The notes under the pieces were generated by a model. That model was not told the origin of the DNA and ran no database searches. It was given only the letters and a program-made list of their open reading frames with translations. 48,175 nucleotides of DNA from Gymnopus androsaceus JB14 (Eukaryota > Basidiomycota > Agaricomycetes > Agaricales > Omphalotaceae): NCBI GenBank assembly GCA_009733575.1, contig ML769814.1:1-48175 (forward strand), written 5' to 3'. Positions 22,630 to 33,554 of this stretch are shown piece by piece. The position numbers were made by a program, and so were the translations under genes. Position 1 is the stretch's first letter, and every line of letters begins with the position of its first letter.

Positions 22630-23349
22630 ATTCGTAGTCATGTCCATATATATAGAGTACTTATTGTAATCTTTATGTATAATACTAAACGATGTGAATA
22701 CTAAACAATGTGCATTTGGCACAAGGACAATATATTGTATAACAATAAACAATAAGCGATTCACATTTGGCACAAGGACGATTGGCACATGGTCCGCAAT
22801 GACCTAAATCTAGTACGACAGGAGTTATTGTCTGGTACAGCCTAAATACGATCTTTTGAATCAGGGCTACACCATCTCAGCAATGCAGTCCTCTCTCTCA
22901 AATCTGGACCCGGATGCTAGTGTAAGTTGCCTTGATGAATTTTGTTGGCGGCTTGCAGCTGATGCTTTTAACACTCAGCCCAAACCATTCGATGACGGAG
23001 TAACTGGACACTGGGCACAGAGTCCTTGGAAGTTTCGACGCTTTGGCATCAAGGTCAGTCTGGCCAGTACTTCTTACTACTTGGTCGCTAATGCGTCGTT
23101 AGCCTATTTCTTCGCGTCCCGAAGGAACTACTACCAAAGGTCCCTCCATTCCACCAGAGCCTATGACCGCTTCTCCCTCATTGAATCCATCCATGAATAC
23201 ACCCTTGAAATCGCGTCCTGTAAGGCATCATCTAACTTTTTTACTTCGTTGATATCTGACCTTCAAAAATCCTAAAGGGCGGGAGGACGGGAAACCTCAG
23301 CAAAAAGGTCTTTGATCCATCTAATAGCGCTCAAACTAGTCACTAATAT
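22630..23349. other. Interval upstream of the Tnp2 gene with a short direct repeat
   Basis: CATTTGGCACAAGGAC occurs at 22713-22728 and 22764-22779, with a weaker third copy (ATTGGCACATGG) just after. A frame from 22880 (MQSSLSNLDPDASVSCLDEF) may be a first exon of the following gene, but I cannot confirm it. GGTCCGCAA(T/C)GACCT at about 22791 recurs in the same orientation at about 27695, on the far side of the transposase gene. Confidence 0.4.
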
Positions 23350-26300
23350 TTCACCCAGTCTATATTCCCTTCGTATGTGCCGGCATCTCCTACTCCGGAA
23401 GGGTCCTTGCAGCCATCTTCCTCGCTTTCCCCAGTCATAACTGCAATGAACTCTTTGCATCTGGAGGATTTACCAATGCCTGGAGCCTTTACACTCAACG
23501 ACAATCCGCAAACAGCTTCTAAATCCAGTATGATCGTGAGCAGGTTCCTTTATAGGTCTGTACTACCTCTGATATGCCCGCAATAGAGTAGCGCCCCTCC
23601 TACAAGAGCTCAATCTCAGGAACCAACTCCGTCAACAGCAACTTCGTCTAGGACTTCTCCGTGTTCAGAAGTTCCTCGGTTCCTGTCTCCGCTTTCTTCA
23701 GTCACAGCTGAATTGGCTTCTCTTCGTCTGGAAGATGCCAATCCAACTTTACCGAGGCCCCACTCGAGGTCAGCATTCCATGGTGATATTCAGGTGAGAA
23801 CTGATTTCTTGGAAACCCCGCATTATCTCTGAACCCATGCAATATAGAAGACACCCACTGTGTCGGAACCGACAATCGATTCTTTGGAGACACTCCTTAC
23901 GGCTGCAACATTAACTGCCAAACCTCTGGACACCTCCACCCACAACAAACTATTCACTTCTTCCGCTGAATTCTACCATCACACAACTGCAACATTACCA
24001 AACACGATTGAAACCTGGACGTCTCTAATGCTGTGCAGGGCTTACAGGCTGTCGCTCAGGCCAAAAGACCTTCTTTCACTGCAGCTAATCGAATAGGTCG
24101 CCAGTTTGGTTCGCGTCCTCGCTATGCAAAAGTGCCCACTTCTCGATCCCCTTCACCCACTCAGAAATATACACAGAAAATAGAGGCAGACGAACTCAAA
24201 ACCCTGAAAAAGATCGAGAAAGGTTGCGATGAGCATCATGCCCAGATTTTCGATCGTGATTTTGCATCACTTTCGACGAACTCCAAGTGTGGGAGGCTGG
24301 ATGACGCGACCGCTTTCCTTCGCGAGGCACTCGGACAAATTCATGGCTTTGATTCGAGATCAAAGCGCAGAACGAGAGGTGCTGGAGACCCTGTGAAGGA
24401 CCGGAGGGAGCAAATGCGGACACGCGTCAGAACTATTTACGACGAGATTTGTGTTCTGTATGCTCCTCTCATTCCGGAACGTCCAATCGAAATAGCGGCA
24501 GGTGAGTGTCCAACGTCTTCCCCGTTTAAACAATGCTCATATCATTGCAGTGGATGATATAGACATTGCAGAAATGGATCAAATAAATCAAGTTTTAATA
24601 CTCCTAGCAGTTATCTGCAATATGATCATCGGATTATCCGTGGTCCGCACGAATTTCATCGTCGCTATCGCAGTAATGTGCGTCCAACTTGGAATGTCCA
24701 CGATCGATTCCGAAGGCAGCAGTATCCCGCATCCGTTCTCGGAATTTCAGAATGAGATCATTGCCGATATGCCTACCTCCTTGGCTGATGCTCTCAAGAA
24801 GTTCGGCGTTGACGGTCGCTTTGACATGTACGCCGCGTGTCCCTCTTGCAACTTCACGAACAAAGCACGTTCGCTGGGGGGCAAGGAGTTCTATGACTAC
24901 CCCGAATTTTGCCTGAACAATATTGTGGGTGAAGCTGGTATGTCCAAGTGTGGTACCGGCCTTTTGTGTCGTCGACGCGACGGTACCTTGCAGCCTGTAA
25001 AGCCATATCTTGTTGCCTCGCTTCCCGACTACCTCGCACGCTGTCTCGCCGACCCAACGTATCTTCATCAGTCCACCCAAGCCATCGATACCGCTCTAAA
25101 CGCTATCCGCAGTGGCAAAGAGTCGCCTGCTGTCGAGAACGTCTTTGAAGCGGATTTCATCAAAGACTTCAGAGGACCCGATGGTAAACTGTTTGTGGAT
25201 CGAGGAGAAAAGATTCGTCTCGCGTTTTCCATACACCTGGACTTCTTCAATCCAAATGGTATCACTCATCGTGGAGCCCACGAATCTGTCGGCATCATTT
25301 CTTGCGCTAATCTGGCTCTTAATCCCTCTATCCGATATCTTCCAGAAAACATGTATATCAATATCATTCCCGGCCCAAATGAACCCTCTGTGGACGAAAT
25401 TGATCACTACGTCCGACCGGTAATTGAGCAGTTTGCCAGGGCATGGCGGCCAGGATTCAAATGCTCCTGCACTGCAGACTCAGAGTCAGGCGCCGTCGTT
25501 GAAGCTGGAATCCTCCTATCCATCAACGATATGCCCGCAGCTCGCAAGATTGCTGGTCTCCAGGGACACATGTCGGGTTTGATTTGCAGTCGCTGTCAGC
25601 TCCGAGGAAAGAATCAGATCTACAATACTGATCATAGCCTCTGTGTCCCTCGAGATGTAGAGGAACTTCGTCACTGGTCTAGGGCTTACAAGGAAGCACA
25701 GACGCTCTCCGAACGGAAAAACATTTTTGAAAATCATGGGGTTCGATGGTCATCTCTCTGGCTACTTGATTATTGGGATCCAACGAGAATGCTAGTTGTT
25801 GATGCCATGCATTGCATTCTCGAAGGTGTCGTTCACTATCACTGCCGACACGTTCTTCGTCTCGATGCTTCAGCTCCCAAACACAACGCAGATGGCCTCA
25901 TGTATGCATTTGACTGGCCTTGGATTGGATACGAGCCCGAGGCTGTCCCTGAGCTTCCCAGGCTGAAAGAGAAACATGTGCCGGATGTTTCAAAAGTCCA
26001 GGAGACGCTTTGTTTAGCTCTTGAAGGGGAGGATTCCATGACTTTAAATCAGGTGTGGACACGGCTTGATAACCAGGCCACTAAAAGCGCTCTGCAATTT
26101 GTTGTTCACACGTTGGAATTATCACTGCAGCTGAATACAGTATGTGGAACAATATCTTCTCTTTTTGTGCAACGCACAAAGCAGAGATCGAAGAGGAAGC
26201 AGGGCCTTGATCAGATCTCGTTCCCCTCAGAGAAGGCTGCGAAGACGAAAAACCATTTCATCGCTCTGCTACTCAACTGGGTAAATGATTTCTCTAATTT

Positions 26301-27485
26301 CTATCAAAACAGGCCCACTCACTCTATCTGTAGAGATTGCAACAACCACTCAGCTCCGCGGCTCACATACTCAGAACCGGGACGCCAGAAACGCTTTCAT
26401 ATATCCAGGAAGTCATTCGAGAGACTCAGAAACCGTCATGGCTTGATGTCGTGCCGAAAAACTATGGTGAAGCGAAAGCAGGGTCCATCAAAGCGGGTGA
26501 ATGGCGAACGCTTAGCTCCTTATACCTTCCAGTTGCTCTCATTATTAGATGGGGTGACAACGATGGTTGTGCTCCCCCAAACGATGAGTCCGAATCTGGG
26601 CTCCTTTTGAAGGCTCTTGATCATACAATGGCGCTTTTCCAGGCGACTATCATAGCTTGTCGGTACACTATGACAACTGCGCGCGCCGAAGCCTTTCGGG
26701 ACTATGTTGATTTTTGGGTCAAGCATCTGCGGACTCTGTTCCCGCATACTCGAGAAGGTATTGCACGTCCCAACATTCATGCAATAGGTCATATATACGA
26801 CTTTCTTTTACTATTTGGGCCTGTCCTTTCTTGGTGGTGCTTTCCATTCGAACGCTTGATTGGGGCCGTGCAAAAACTTAATACAAATGATCACATCGGT
26901 GGTGGGTATTTCTCTCTTTGAAGTGGCCAAGCTCATCAGTGTATAGGTGTCATGGAATCCACAATGATCAAGACCCTAGTTCGCACAGCGAACATTCGCC
27001 GCTGGTTGCATCGTCCGGACTGCCCCGAAGCAATCAAACAACTGAAGGTTCTATTTGACAAATCCTTTGTTCCAGCTAACGCTACCAGCCAGACTAAAGA
27101 ATTTGTTGAAATGAAAGGCACTCGCCGCGCTTATGCTTCATTCGATGGCGTCAACTTCTCTGGAGTTGATACGCATGCGGGCAATGCCAACATCTTTTAC
27201 AGACCATCCCCAAACCAGACGCCAGTGGCAGGGCAAATCCAGTGGATAGAAAACAAGCCTACGCCAGATGGCACTATTCTGCATCTTCATGTGCAGCCTT
27301 ATGAACGGCTGTCAAAGCATTTGTACGATCCTTTTCTGCGATACCCTCATTTCTCCGCCACAACATACTCTTCAACCTTGAGCGCATCTGCCAACATCAT
27401 TACCTTGGATGCTATCGTTGCACACGCTGCTCGCTTTGACTACTCTCTTGGGAGGTCTGTCTTGGTGAACCTGTCTAGGCATTGA
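23350..27485 (+). CDS. Tnp2-type (CACTA, Transposase_21) transposase, apparently intact
   Basis: This encodes the transposase of a CACTA (En/Spm) DNA element. Ser/Pro-rich 5' exons (SPVITAMNSLHLEDLPMP, about 23430) precede a Lys-rich exon (KIEADELKTLKKIEKG, about 24180). The main exon, spliced in at about 24549, holds CPSCNFTNKARSLGG (about 24840), NVFEADFIKDFRGPDGKLFV (about 25140), RLAFSIHLDFFNPNGITHRG (about 25220), NMYINIIPGPNEPSVDE (about 25350), VRWSSLWLLDYWDPTRMLVV and DAMHCILEGVVHYHCRHVL (about 25800). It ends ALLLNW at about 26280. The next exon (about 26331-26907) has GEWRTLSSLYLPVALIIRWG and FPFERLIGAVQKLNTNDH. The last (about 26946-27485) has VMESTMIKTLVRTANIRRW and ends LVNLSRH. 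All junctions are GT-AG and no stop or frameshift is seen. The start codon is unresolved. No CACTA-type ends were found close by. Confidence 0.75.
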
Positions 27486-29503
27486 GTTGGCTTGAGATAC
27501 TGAGCCCTGGGTTTCAAATCTCTTATTTTTTTTCAACATATACACAAAATAGACCAAGTATGCTGGTTAGATAGCTGGAATTCATACCTGTATAACCGCT
27601 TATTGCAATAGTTTACTCAGTATATATTATACATGGCCAGCTCACTTCAATCTTAATTGAGGAGGGAACACTAGCCGTCATGAGTTGAAGCTCCTGGTCC
27701 GCAACGACCTTAAACTACGGTGTTTCCAAGCTGCTATGTCCGGGCTCACAGGGAACCAGTACTCTCAGATGTAGATGCAGACGAAGAACTCGAAGTTTGC
27801 GTACTGTTTGTGGTCATTCATGGTAAAATGCATGAGTTGGCTGTGCTTCCGAGATTTAATACCATTACCCCTCAACGCCGTAATGGCCAAAAGTATGTCT
27901 TCATGTTTTTCCTTCGAGCGACCCGATTCTAAAGAAGGTCTTCCAGTGCCATTGTACCTCGGTACTAGCAGAACTTGTCACTGCTCCATCCCAAGCGACA
28001 ATACTGCGCCTAGATGACAGTATGACCATCCTGAAGAAGAATTAGGATCTTCCAAATCCTCTTTGCCGGTCCAAGGGAAACGAACAATCTTGGCTGCTCC
28101 ATCATCACTTCCGCCTACACCCGCTAGAGCGCGAGACTCGTTCCTGTCCTCGCAATCAATCGAAATCCCATCCTGTTGATCCAGCTTCAGTCATCTCACC
28201 CTAGCTCACTGGATATCTCTGCAGTATAGCACCACCTGCCTGCCTTTATATGGGTCTTGAGTTCCAACATGATAGGTTTATATGTCCTTCTTGATTGGGA
28301 GAAGGAGGACTATGTGTTTATTGATACAGGCATCAAATGTGTATGTGTATCTCATGTTCACCATGTTCACAACCTCATAGATTGTCTAGGTCATGTCATC
28401 CAACTGGTCCTGCATCCTCTTCGAGCGGAACATCGTGATTCACTGCGAAGATTCTGACGCTGCTTTCCAGCACTTTTACCCGCTGTCCATCCTCGAGGGA
28501 CATGCCCGTCAGCTGAAGAGCAAACGATTGACTCCAACCCTTTCCGGTCAACTGACCCCATTCAAGAGTATTGTCAAGAGGTTCGTATTTCCTGCGCCCA
28601 AGGTTCAATCTATATGCAGAGTCACAACGGTAAATGGTGGTATTCCCATTACTGTCATCAACAGCCACACGGGAGCCATTATCACCGTCACTACATCTAT
28701 ATCAGTTGCTCTGCACACATCTGCTATATCTTCAATGAGCTCAATGGCCGTTTCAGCTCCATCATCTACATCCAACTTTTCCGAATCATCATCATCATCT
28801 ACATCTTCCGTTACTTCCTCCTCCTCACCTCAAGCCCAACATATACCTCCACCGAGATTCATACCCATCCCAAATCCTAACCCATTCCCCTTCCCGCCCT
28901 GGTACCCCGAATCCACGCACTTTGTGTGCCAATGGTGGCCTACCCTACCGAACGTTCCTCAGATCAGCTGCAGTGATCCTACTGGCTTTGCACAATCCAG
29001 TAACACATAAAACGCGATTTGTACTGGCGCAGCACTATTTTAGAGTACCAATGAGGAATGCGAGTTGGATTGGGTTTGGGGAGAGGGGGAAGATGGGGGG
29101 AGGAGGGGTTTTGCGGCTAATGGGATGGATGCTTTGAATGGGGGTGTGGTCAATGGGAATGGGAGTGCCGATGGAGGTGCTACTGCAGGAAGTAGTACTG
29201 ACAGTACGCCGAGTAGCAAGCCAATGGGTCCGATGGAGATGTATTTATTGGATGGGCCTCCTGAAGACTCGATACTGGCACCGTTTAGCAATGCTGGAGC
29301 TGGACCTGCAGGTTCTTCATCTTTAAGGATGGACAGGGGTTAACCCCTGGGTTGGAATGGCCCTAACCTCACCCTTACCCTTCATACCCTTACCCTTCAA
29401 ACCTCCAGTTTTTACTAAGGGTTTTGGACAGAATGATGTACAACTCATGAGGCTTTGGGTAAAATAGATATAATAGCACTTTAAAACATCCTTATGGATG
29501 AGT

Positions 29504-29711
29504 TGTAACACCCCCGATCCCTGATCGGCAGGACCTCAGTCTCTACAGGTGGCAGCGTGTTCCCGCACCTGCCAATATTCTATATTATAATAATTATATT
29601 GTAGACTAACCTTAGCTTTAAACCATCACCTCGCGAGTATACCTGAATAAATCCAGTAGTACTCGTTGGCGTGATAACTAAGGGTCTAGGCTCCATTTAG
29701 GAGCCGTTACA
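29504..29711 (+). repeat. 5' LTR
   Basis: 208 bp, TGTAACACCCCCGATCC to GGAGCCGTTACA. It contains a terminal hairpin GGCTCC/GGAGCC (29689-29694 with 29700-29705) and an AT-rich palindromic block TATTATAATAATTATATTG. Confidence 0.9.
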
Positions 29712-29752
29712 CTTTTTTGAGTACCTGTGTACTCTTCAGCGATCCCTGCAAG

Positions 29753-32494
29753 ATGCCGAGTCGTTACAACGACTCAGGTTATGATGACGTGGTAAACGTC
29801 GCCAATAACCATTATTGGAATTGCTACGGCAATTCCAGCAACAACGATGTTTTTAACATTGTCAACCATTCAAAAAAGATTCACGGCAGTGAATCTTACA
29901 ACAGTGACCGTTTTTGCGTCACTGGTGCCAGCGCATGCGCGAGCACAAATGATTTTAAGCCCGACTCGCGTTGGGCTGGAATTAATAATGTTCAGTTTGA
30001 ATGTTCAAATGTGGCCTTGACCACGCTTGAATCACCGATTGGGTCATCCCAATCCGGTGATTTCTTTCAATTATGTGCAACAGCACAGTCCACGAGCCAA
30101 AAGGCTCTCCGCGAGATTTCAAAGCTCAGGGAAATGTTAGCAAACGCTAACATAACACGATCCACTCCTCCGGGAGACGTTCCATACCGGAACGTTAGAG
30201 ATATTGACGGCAATTGGCAGCCCAGCTACGGCTGGACAGGCACAAAGCCTTGCAGTCATCCCCGCACACCTGGGGGTGAATATTCACCTCCAGGTGACTC
30301 TCTGACACCTCTGGTGTTCTTGTCTCCCACTCCCACTCCTCTTCCTCATCTCCCTTCATTTCCCACACCTCCCCCTCGTGTCCAAGAAATTGGAAATACC
30401 CGATTCCCTGATCAGGGAATTGAAAATCGGGCTGGAAACAATGACAATGTTTACAACATTGTCAAACTGAGTCATTTTCATGACTTGGTGCCCCAGGATG
30501 TGTCCCGCATCATACCCCAGCTTGACTCTAGTCAAGCTGAACATCCATACATTCATTCCGAACGTTTTGGCGCAGCTCCCGTTGCACCTTATTCCCAAAT
30601 TGGATTAAAAACCCAATTTGGGAAGACACCGAGTCATTTTCACAACCCGGTGCCCCATAATGCATCTTGCATTGTAGAAAACACACCCCAGCTCGACTGC
30701 AGTCGAGCTGACACTCGAAACGTTCATGCTGAACGTTTTGGCGTGACTCCGGTTATGCCTAATTCCCAAATTGGATTAAAGCCCCAATTTGGGAATTCTT
30801 CTCAATCGTGTGCTTCTGCACATGTAACGAGCCTTCATGATGTGAGGAACATCATGAAGAACTCGTCCCAGCTCGACAGGAGTCGAGCTGAACATCCTCA
30901 CGGTCCCCTGGAACATTCTGGCATGGTTCTAGCCCCGCCAAATTCCCGGATTGGAGTAAAAACCCAATTCGGGAATTTTTCTTGATCATGTGGTTCTGCA
31001 CACGATTCGAGCCCCCATGATGTACCCCGCATCATGAAAAGCTCACCCCAGCTCGATCCTAGTTGAGCTGATTGTCGATACGTTCAAATTGAACGTTTTG
31101 GTGCAGCTCCGGCTACACCAAATTCCCAAATTGGGTCAAATACTCAATTTGGGAAGTCACCAAGTCGTGAAAACGATTCGGTGACCCACAATGCTCCTCG
31201 CATTGTGCAAAACCAAGTTCAGCTTGACTATAGCCAAGCTGGACCCTTCTATGTTCTTACGGAACATGTAGGTGTGGCTCCGGCTGCACCCAATTCCCAA
31301 ATTGGGATAATACCTCAATTTGGGAATTCTAGTGCCAGCGTACATGCTGGCACAAACGAGCTGCGACCCAATTTACGTTGGGCTAATGGCAATGCTATTT
31401 GCATTGCCAAACCAAGCAACTTGGCACTTCAATCACTGATCGGGTCATCCCAATTCAATGATTTCTTTGAAGCATGTGCAAAAGCACAGGCCGCGAGCCA
31501 AAAGGCTCTCCGTGAACTTTCAGAGTTCACGGAAAATTTTCAGCTTGACCCACATCGGGCCAATGACAATGTTTGTTACATTGCCAAACCGAGTCGTTTT
31601 CACGACTCGGTGTTTAATAAGGCCAAGGACACTGTCCCAGGCATGGTTCAGCTTGACTCTGGTCAGGCTGAACATCATAGTGTTCCATGCGAACATCTTA
31701 GCGTGGCTAATGCCATGCTCACGCACAGTTTTCAGCTTGACTCTGGTCAAGCTGAGTATCCAAATGTTCTACCTGAACGTTTTAGTGTGGCTAATGCCAC
31801 ACTCAAATCACCGTTTGGGTTACCCCAAAACGCGTTTCCTGACCGAGTCCATCCTAGGATTGACTCGGGAGGACAAACTCATCGAGGAGAGGACCCACAC
31901 GGGAACGTCAGAGATACTGACGGAGACCGATGGGCTGACATTGCTCAGACAGGCCTAAGGCCTTCCTGTCATCCCCGCTCATCTGATGGTGAAATTTCAC
32001 TGCCAGATGTCTCTCTGACACTTCCCGTGTCCTCATCTCCCCCTCCCACCCCGGTTCCTCCCCCTTGCGTCGATCCGCATCCCGAATCAATTCAAGAGGA
32101 GAGGCTCACCCCTCGGAAGGCCATGCCTTCCAAATTGACGGTGGGACACGGTACCACTGTAAATTCACATTTTGGCACAACCAGGCCCTTGAAAAGGGAT
32201 TGGATGGACCGAGTTGCTGTCCAGCGACTCCGTGACCGAGATCTCCAAGAAATTGGAGATTCGGAGATTCACAATTCCCTGACCAGGGAATTCCTTTTAA
32301 TATCGATGGGTACCCTGTTGATAGACTCCTGGACAGTGGGAAAGACCCACCGTCCAGAAATTGTGGGGGGCAAATCTGTCGTAAACTACAACGGATTTCT
32401 GAAACTCACAGAGCAAGCTCAAAACATGTACAATGTTCACGAGCAAGCTTCTTTTCTCTTTGAGAGGGGGAGGGCCAGTGTAGAAATACACTAG
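29753..32494 (+). pseudogene. Long repetitive frame of the LTR element, hairpin-encoded
   Basis: Starting at ATG 29753 (MPSRYNDSGYDDVVNVAN), one frame runs to 32494 and is broken only by in-frame stops between 30983 and 31181. These include TGA at 30983-30985 and TGA at 31064-31066, the latter where sister repeats have CGA. The product is repetitive. A unit of about 57-60 residues recurs with QLDSSQAEH or QLDCSRADT, then ERFG, then NSQIG...QFGN. A larger block (AQSTSQKALREISKL / AQAASQKALRELSEF; GDVPYRNVRDIDGN / DPHGNVRDTDGD; a Pro-rich tail) is duplicated about 1.7 kb apart. The C-terminal part (MDRVAVQRLRDRDLQEIG, SVVNYNGFLKLTEQAQ) is non-repetitive. There is no known domain. A Gag-like role is possible by position only. 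Confidence 0.55.
30518..31754 (+). repeat. In-frame tandem array with a recurrent 22-bp hairpin
   Basis: A 22-bp stem-loop with stem CAGCTTGAC/GTCAAGCTG or CAGCTCGAC/GTCGAGCTG and a 4-nt centre starts at 30518, 30689, 30869, 31049, 31220, 31649 and 31733. The spacings are 171, 180, 180, 171, 429 and 84 bp, all multiples of three. A second conserved stem, TTCCCAAATTGG pairing with CCCAATTTGGGAA, sits in most units. Confidence 0.85.
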
Positions 32495-32532
32495 CTCACT
32501 CTACATCTCAAGTACATGGGATTGAAAATCCC

Positions 32533-33012
32533 TTGAAACACGATTCGCCAGAGGATTGGGTACGGTACATCCAGATGTACCCCAACCAATGTCCTACTGG
32601 CATAAAGTATGATCATGATGATCATACTCTTACCCGTAATGTACGGGGATGGTTACTAGTAAGTAACCATGCCCCAGTTATAGCAGTGGGGACTCCCAAG
32701 GTGAAGCAGCATTGCTTCACCTTGCGAACAGCGGAGTTGTTCACAACTCCAGGACTTTACGCATCCATTACTGGATGTGATGAGACAAATATTGTCTCGA
32801 ATATTTCAACATCACCATATACAGGCGACATTGATAATGCTACGTTGTATGATGTAGCCTTGTTTTATGCCTCCCAAGGCATTACCATTGAAATGGGAAA
32901 AGACATAACTGTCTTTGCCCTTCAGTGGTTGACTATGTTCCATACAATGGACCCTAGTCTTGGATGCGAGTTACGTGCAACACGTGACCATGTTCTTCAC
33001 TCCCGTTTCTGA
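32533..33012 (+). CDS. Second frame of the LTR element, unknown protein
   Basis: An open frame of 159 codons (MKHDSPEDWVRYIQMYPNQ ... LRATRDHVLHSRF), one frame off the preceding long frame and starting 38 bp after its stop. It may originally have been joined to it. The composition looks protein-like (TRNVRGWLLVSNHAPVIAVG, LYDVALFYASQGITIEMGK). The DNA is again full of hairpins, such as 32607-32627 and 32699-32722. No domain is recognised. Confidence 0.4.
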   Translation: MKHDSPEDWVRYIQMYPNQCPTGIKYDHDDHTLTRNVRGWLLVSNHAPVIAVGTPKVKQHCFTLRTAELFTTPGLYASITGCDETNIVSNISTSPYTGDIDNATLYDVALFYASQGITIEMGKDITVFALQWLTMFHTMDPSLGCELRATRDHVLHSRF

Positions 33013-33205
33013 ATACATGGCACGCTACCATGCATTTAAAATCCCAGGACATATTCACAACACGCTATCGTGAATATGTTCCCAACTTCAACTATCAAGT
33101 TGAAGTTCTCACAAAGATGCTCCAGCTGGGTTGACATGCTATCAAACCAGTTGGGGGCCCCTTTCCTTTTTGATTGAACTGTAGGCTCAATCTGGCTGGG
33201 GAGGG

Positions 33206-33413
33206 TGTAACGCCCCCGATCCCTGATCTGCAAGACCTCAGTCTCTACAGGTGGCAGCCCGTTCCCGCACCTGCCAATATTCTATATTATAATAATTATA
33301 TTGTAGACTAACCTTAGCTTTAAACCATCACCTCGCAAGTATACCTGAATAAATCCAGTAGTACTCGTTGGCGTGATAACTAAGGCTCTAGGCTCCATTT
33401 AGGAGCCGTTACA
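33206..33413 (+). repeat. 3' LTR
   Basis: 208 bp, TGTAACGCCCCCGATCC to GGAGCCGTTACA, colinear with the 5' copy with about seven substitutions and no indel. It is preceded by the purine tract and followed by TGAGT. Confidence 0.9.
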
Positions 33414-33554
33414 TGAGTTGAAGATCATAGGACATCATGAGATGTATATATCATCAATTTAAAAAGGGAGGGTTTTGAAGGCTTCAACCCCTACCCTTAC
33501 CCTCTGTACCCCTGGGTCAAAAACCCCGGGTTGACCCCTACCCCTGTCCATCCT

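Larger units (their letters stand above)
29504..33413 (+). mobile_element. LTR element without pol, interior full of hairpins
   Basis: Two 208-bp direct repeats (29504-29711 and 33206-33413) begin TGTAAC and end GTTACA. They differ at about seven positions and are flanked by TGAGT at 29499-29503 and 33414-33418. A purine tract (GGGGAGGG) directly precedes the 3' repeat. These are the hallmarks of LTR-retrotransposon integration. The interior has no reverse transcriptase, RNase H, integrase or protease motif that I can see. It carries one long frame (29753-32494, broken by stops near 30985 and 31064) and a second frame (32533-33012). The interior contains about fifty short perfect hairpins. 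It would need enzymes supplied by another element. I do not recognise the family. Confidence 0.85.
29326..33554. mobile_element. TA-flanked TIR element hosting the LTR element
   Basis: The left end AGGATGGACAGGGGTTAACCC (29326) matches the reverse complement of the right end AGGATGGACAGGGGTAGGGG (ending 33554). Both continue with CCCTTACCC and CCCCTGGGT words. TA flanks it at 29324-29325 and 33555-33556. Without the inserted LTR element it is about 314 bp, MITE-sized and non-coding. It interrupts the VDFGHAVWIEY-family gene. Confidence 0.75.

Noticed and set aside
27670..27685. CACTAGCC as a CACTA transposon end
   Set aside because: No inverted partner was found on the other side of the Tnp2 gene, and it is in the wrong orientation for a right end.
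29040..29291. Pro/Leu-rich minus-strand frame
   Set aside because: It is antisense to the Gly-rich plus-strand frame of the VDFGHAVWIEY pseudogene.
30518..31754. CRISPR-like regular repeat spacing
   Set aside because: The repeats are hairpins inside an in-frame protein repeat with conserved, not unique, spacers, and the genome is eukaryotic.
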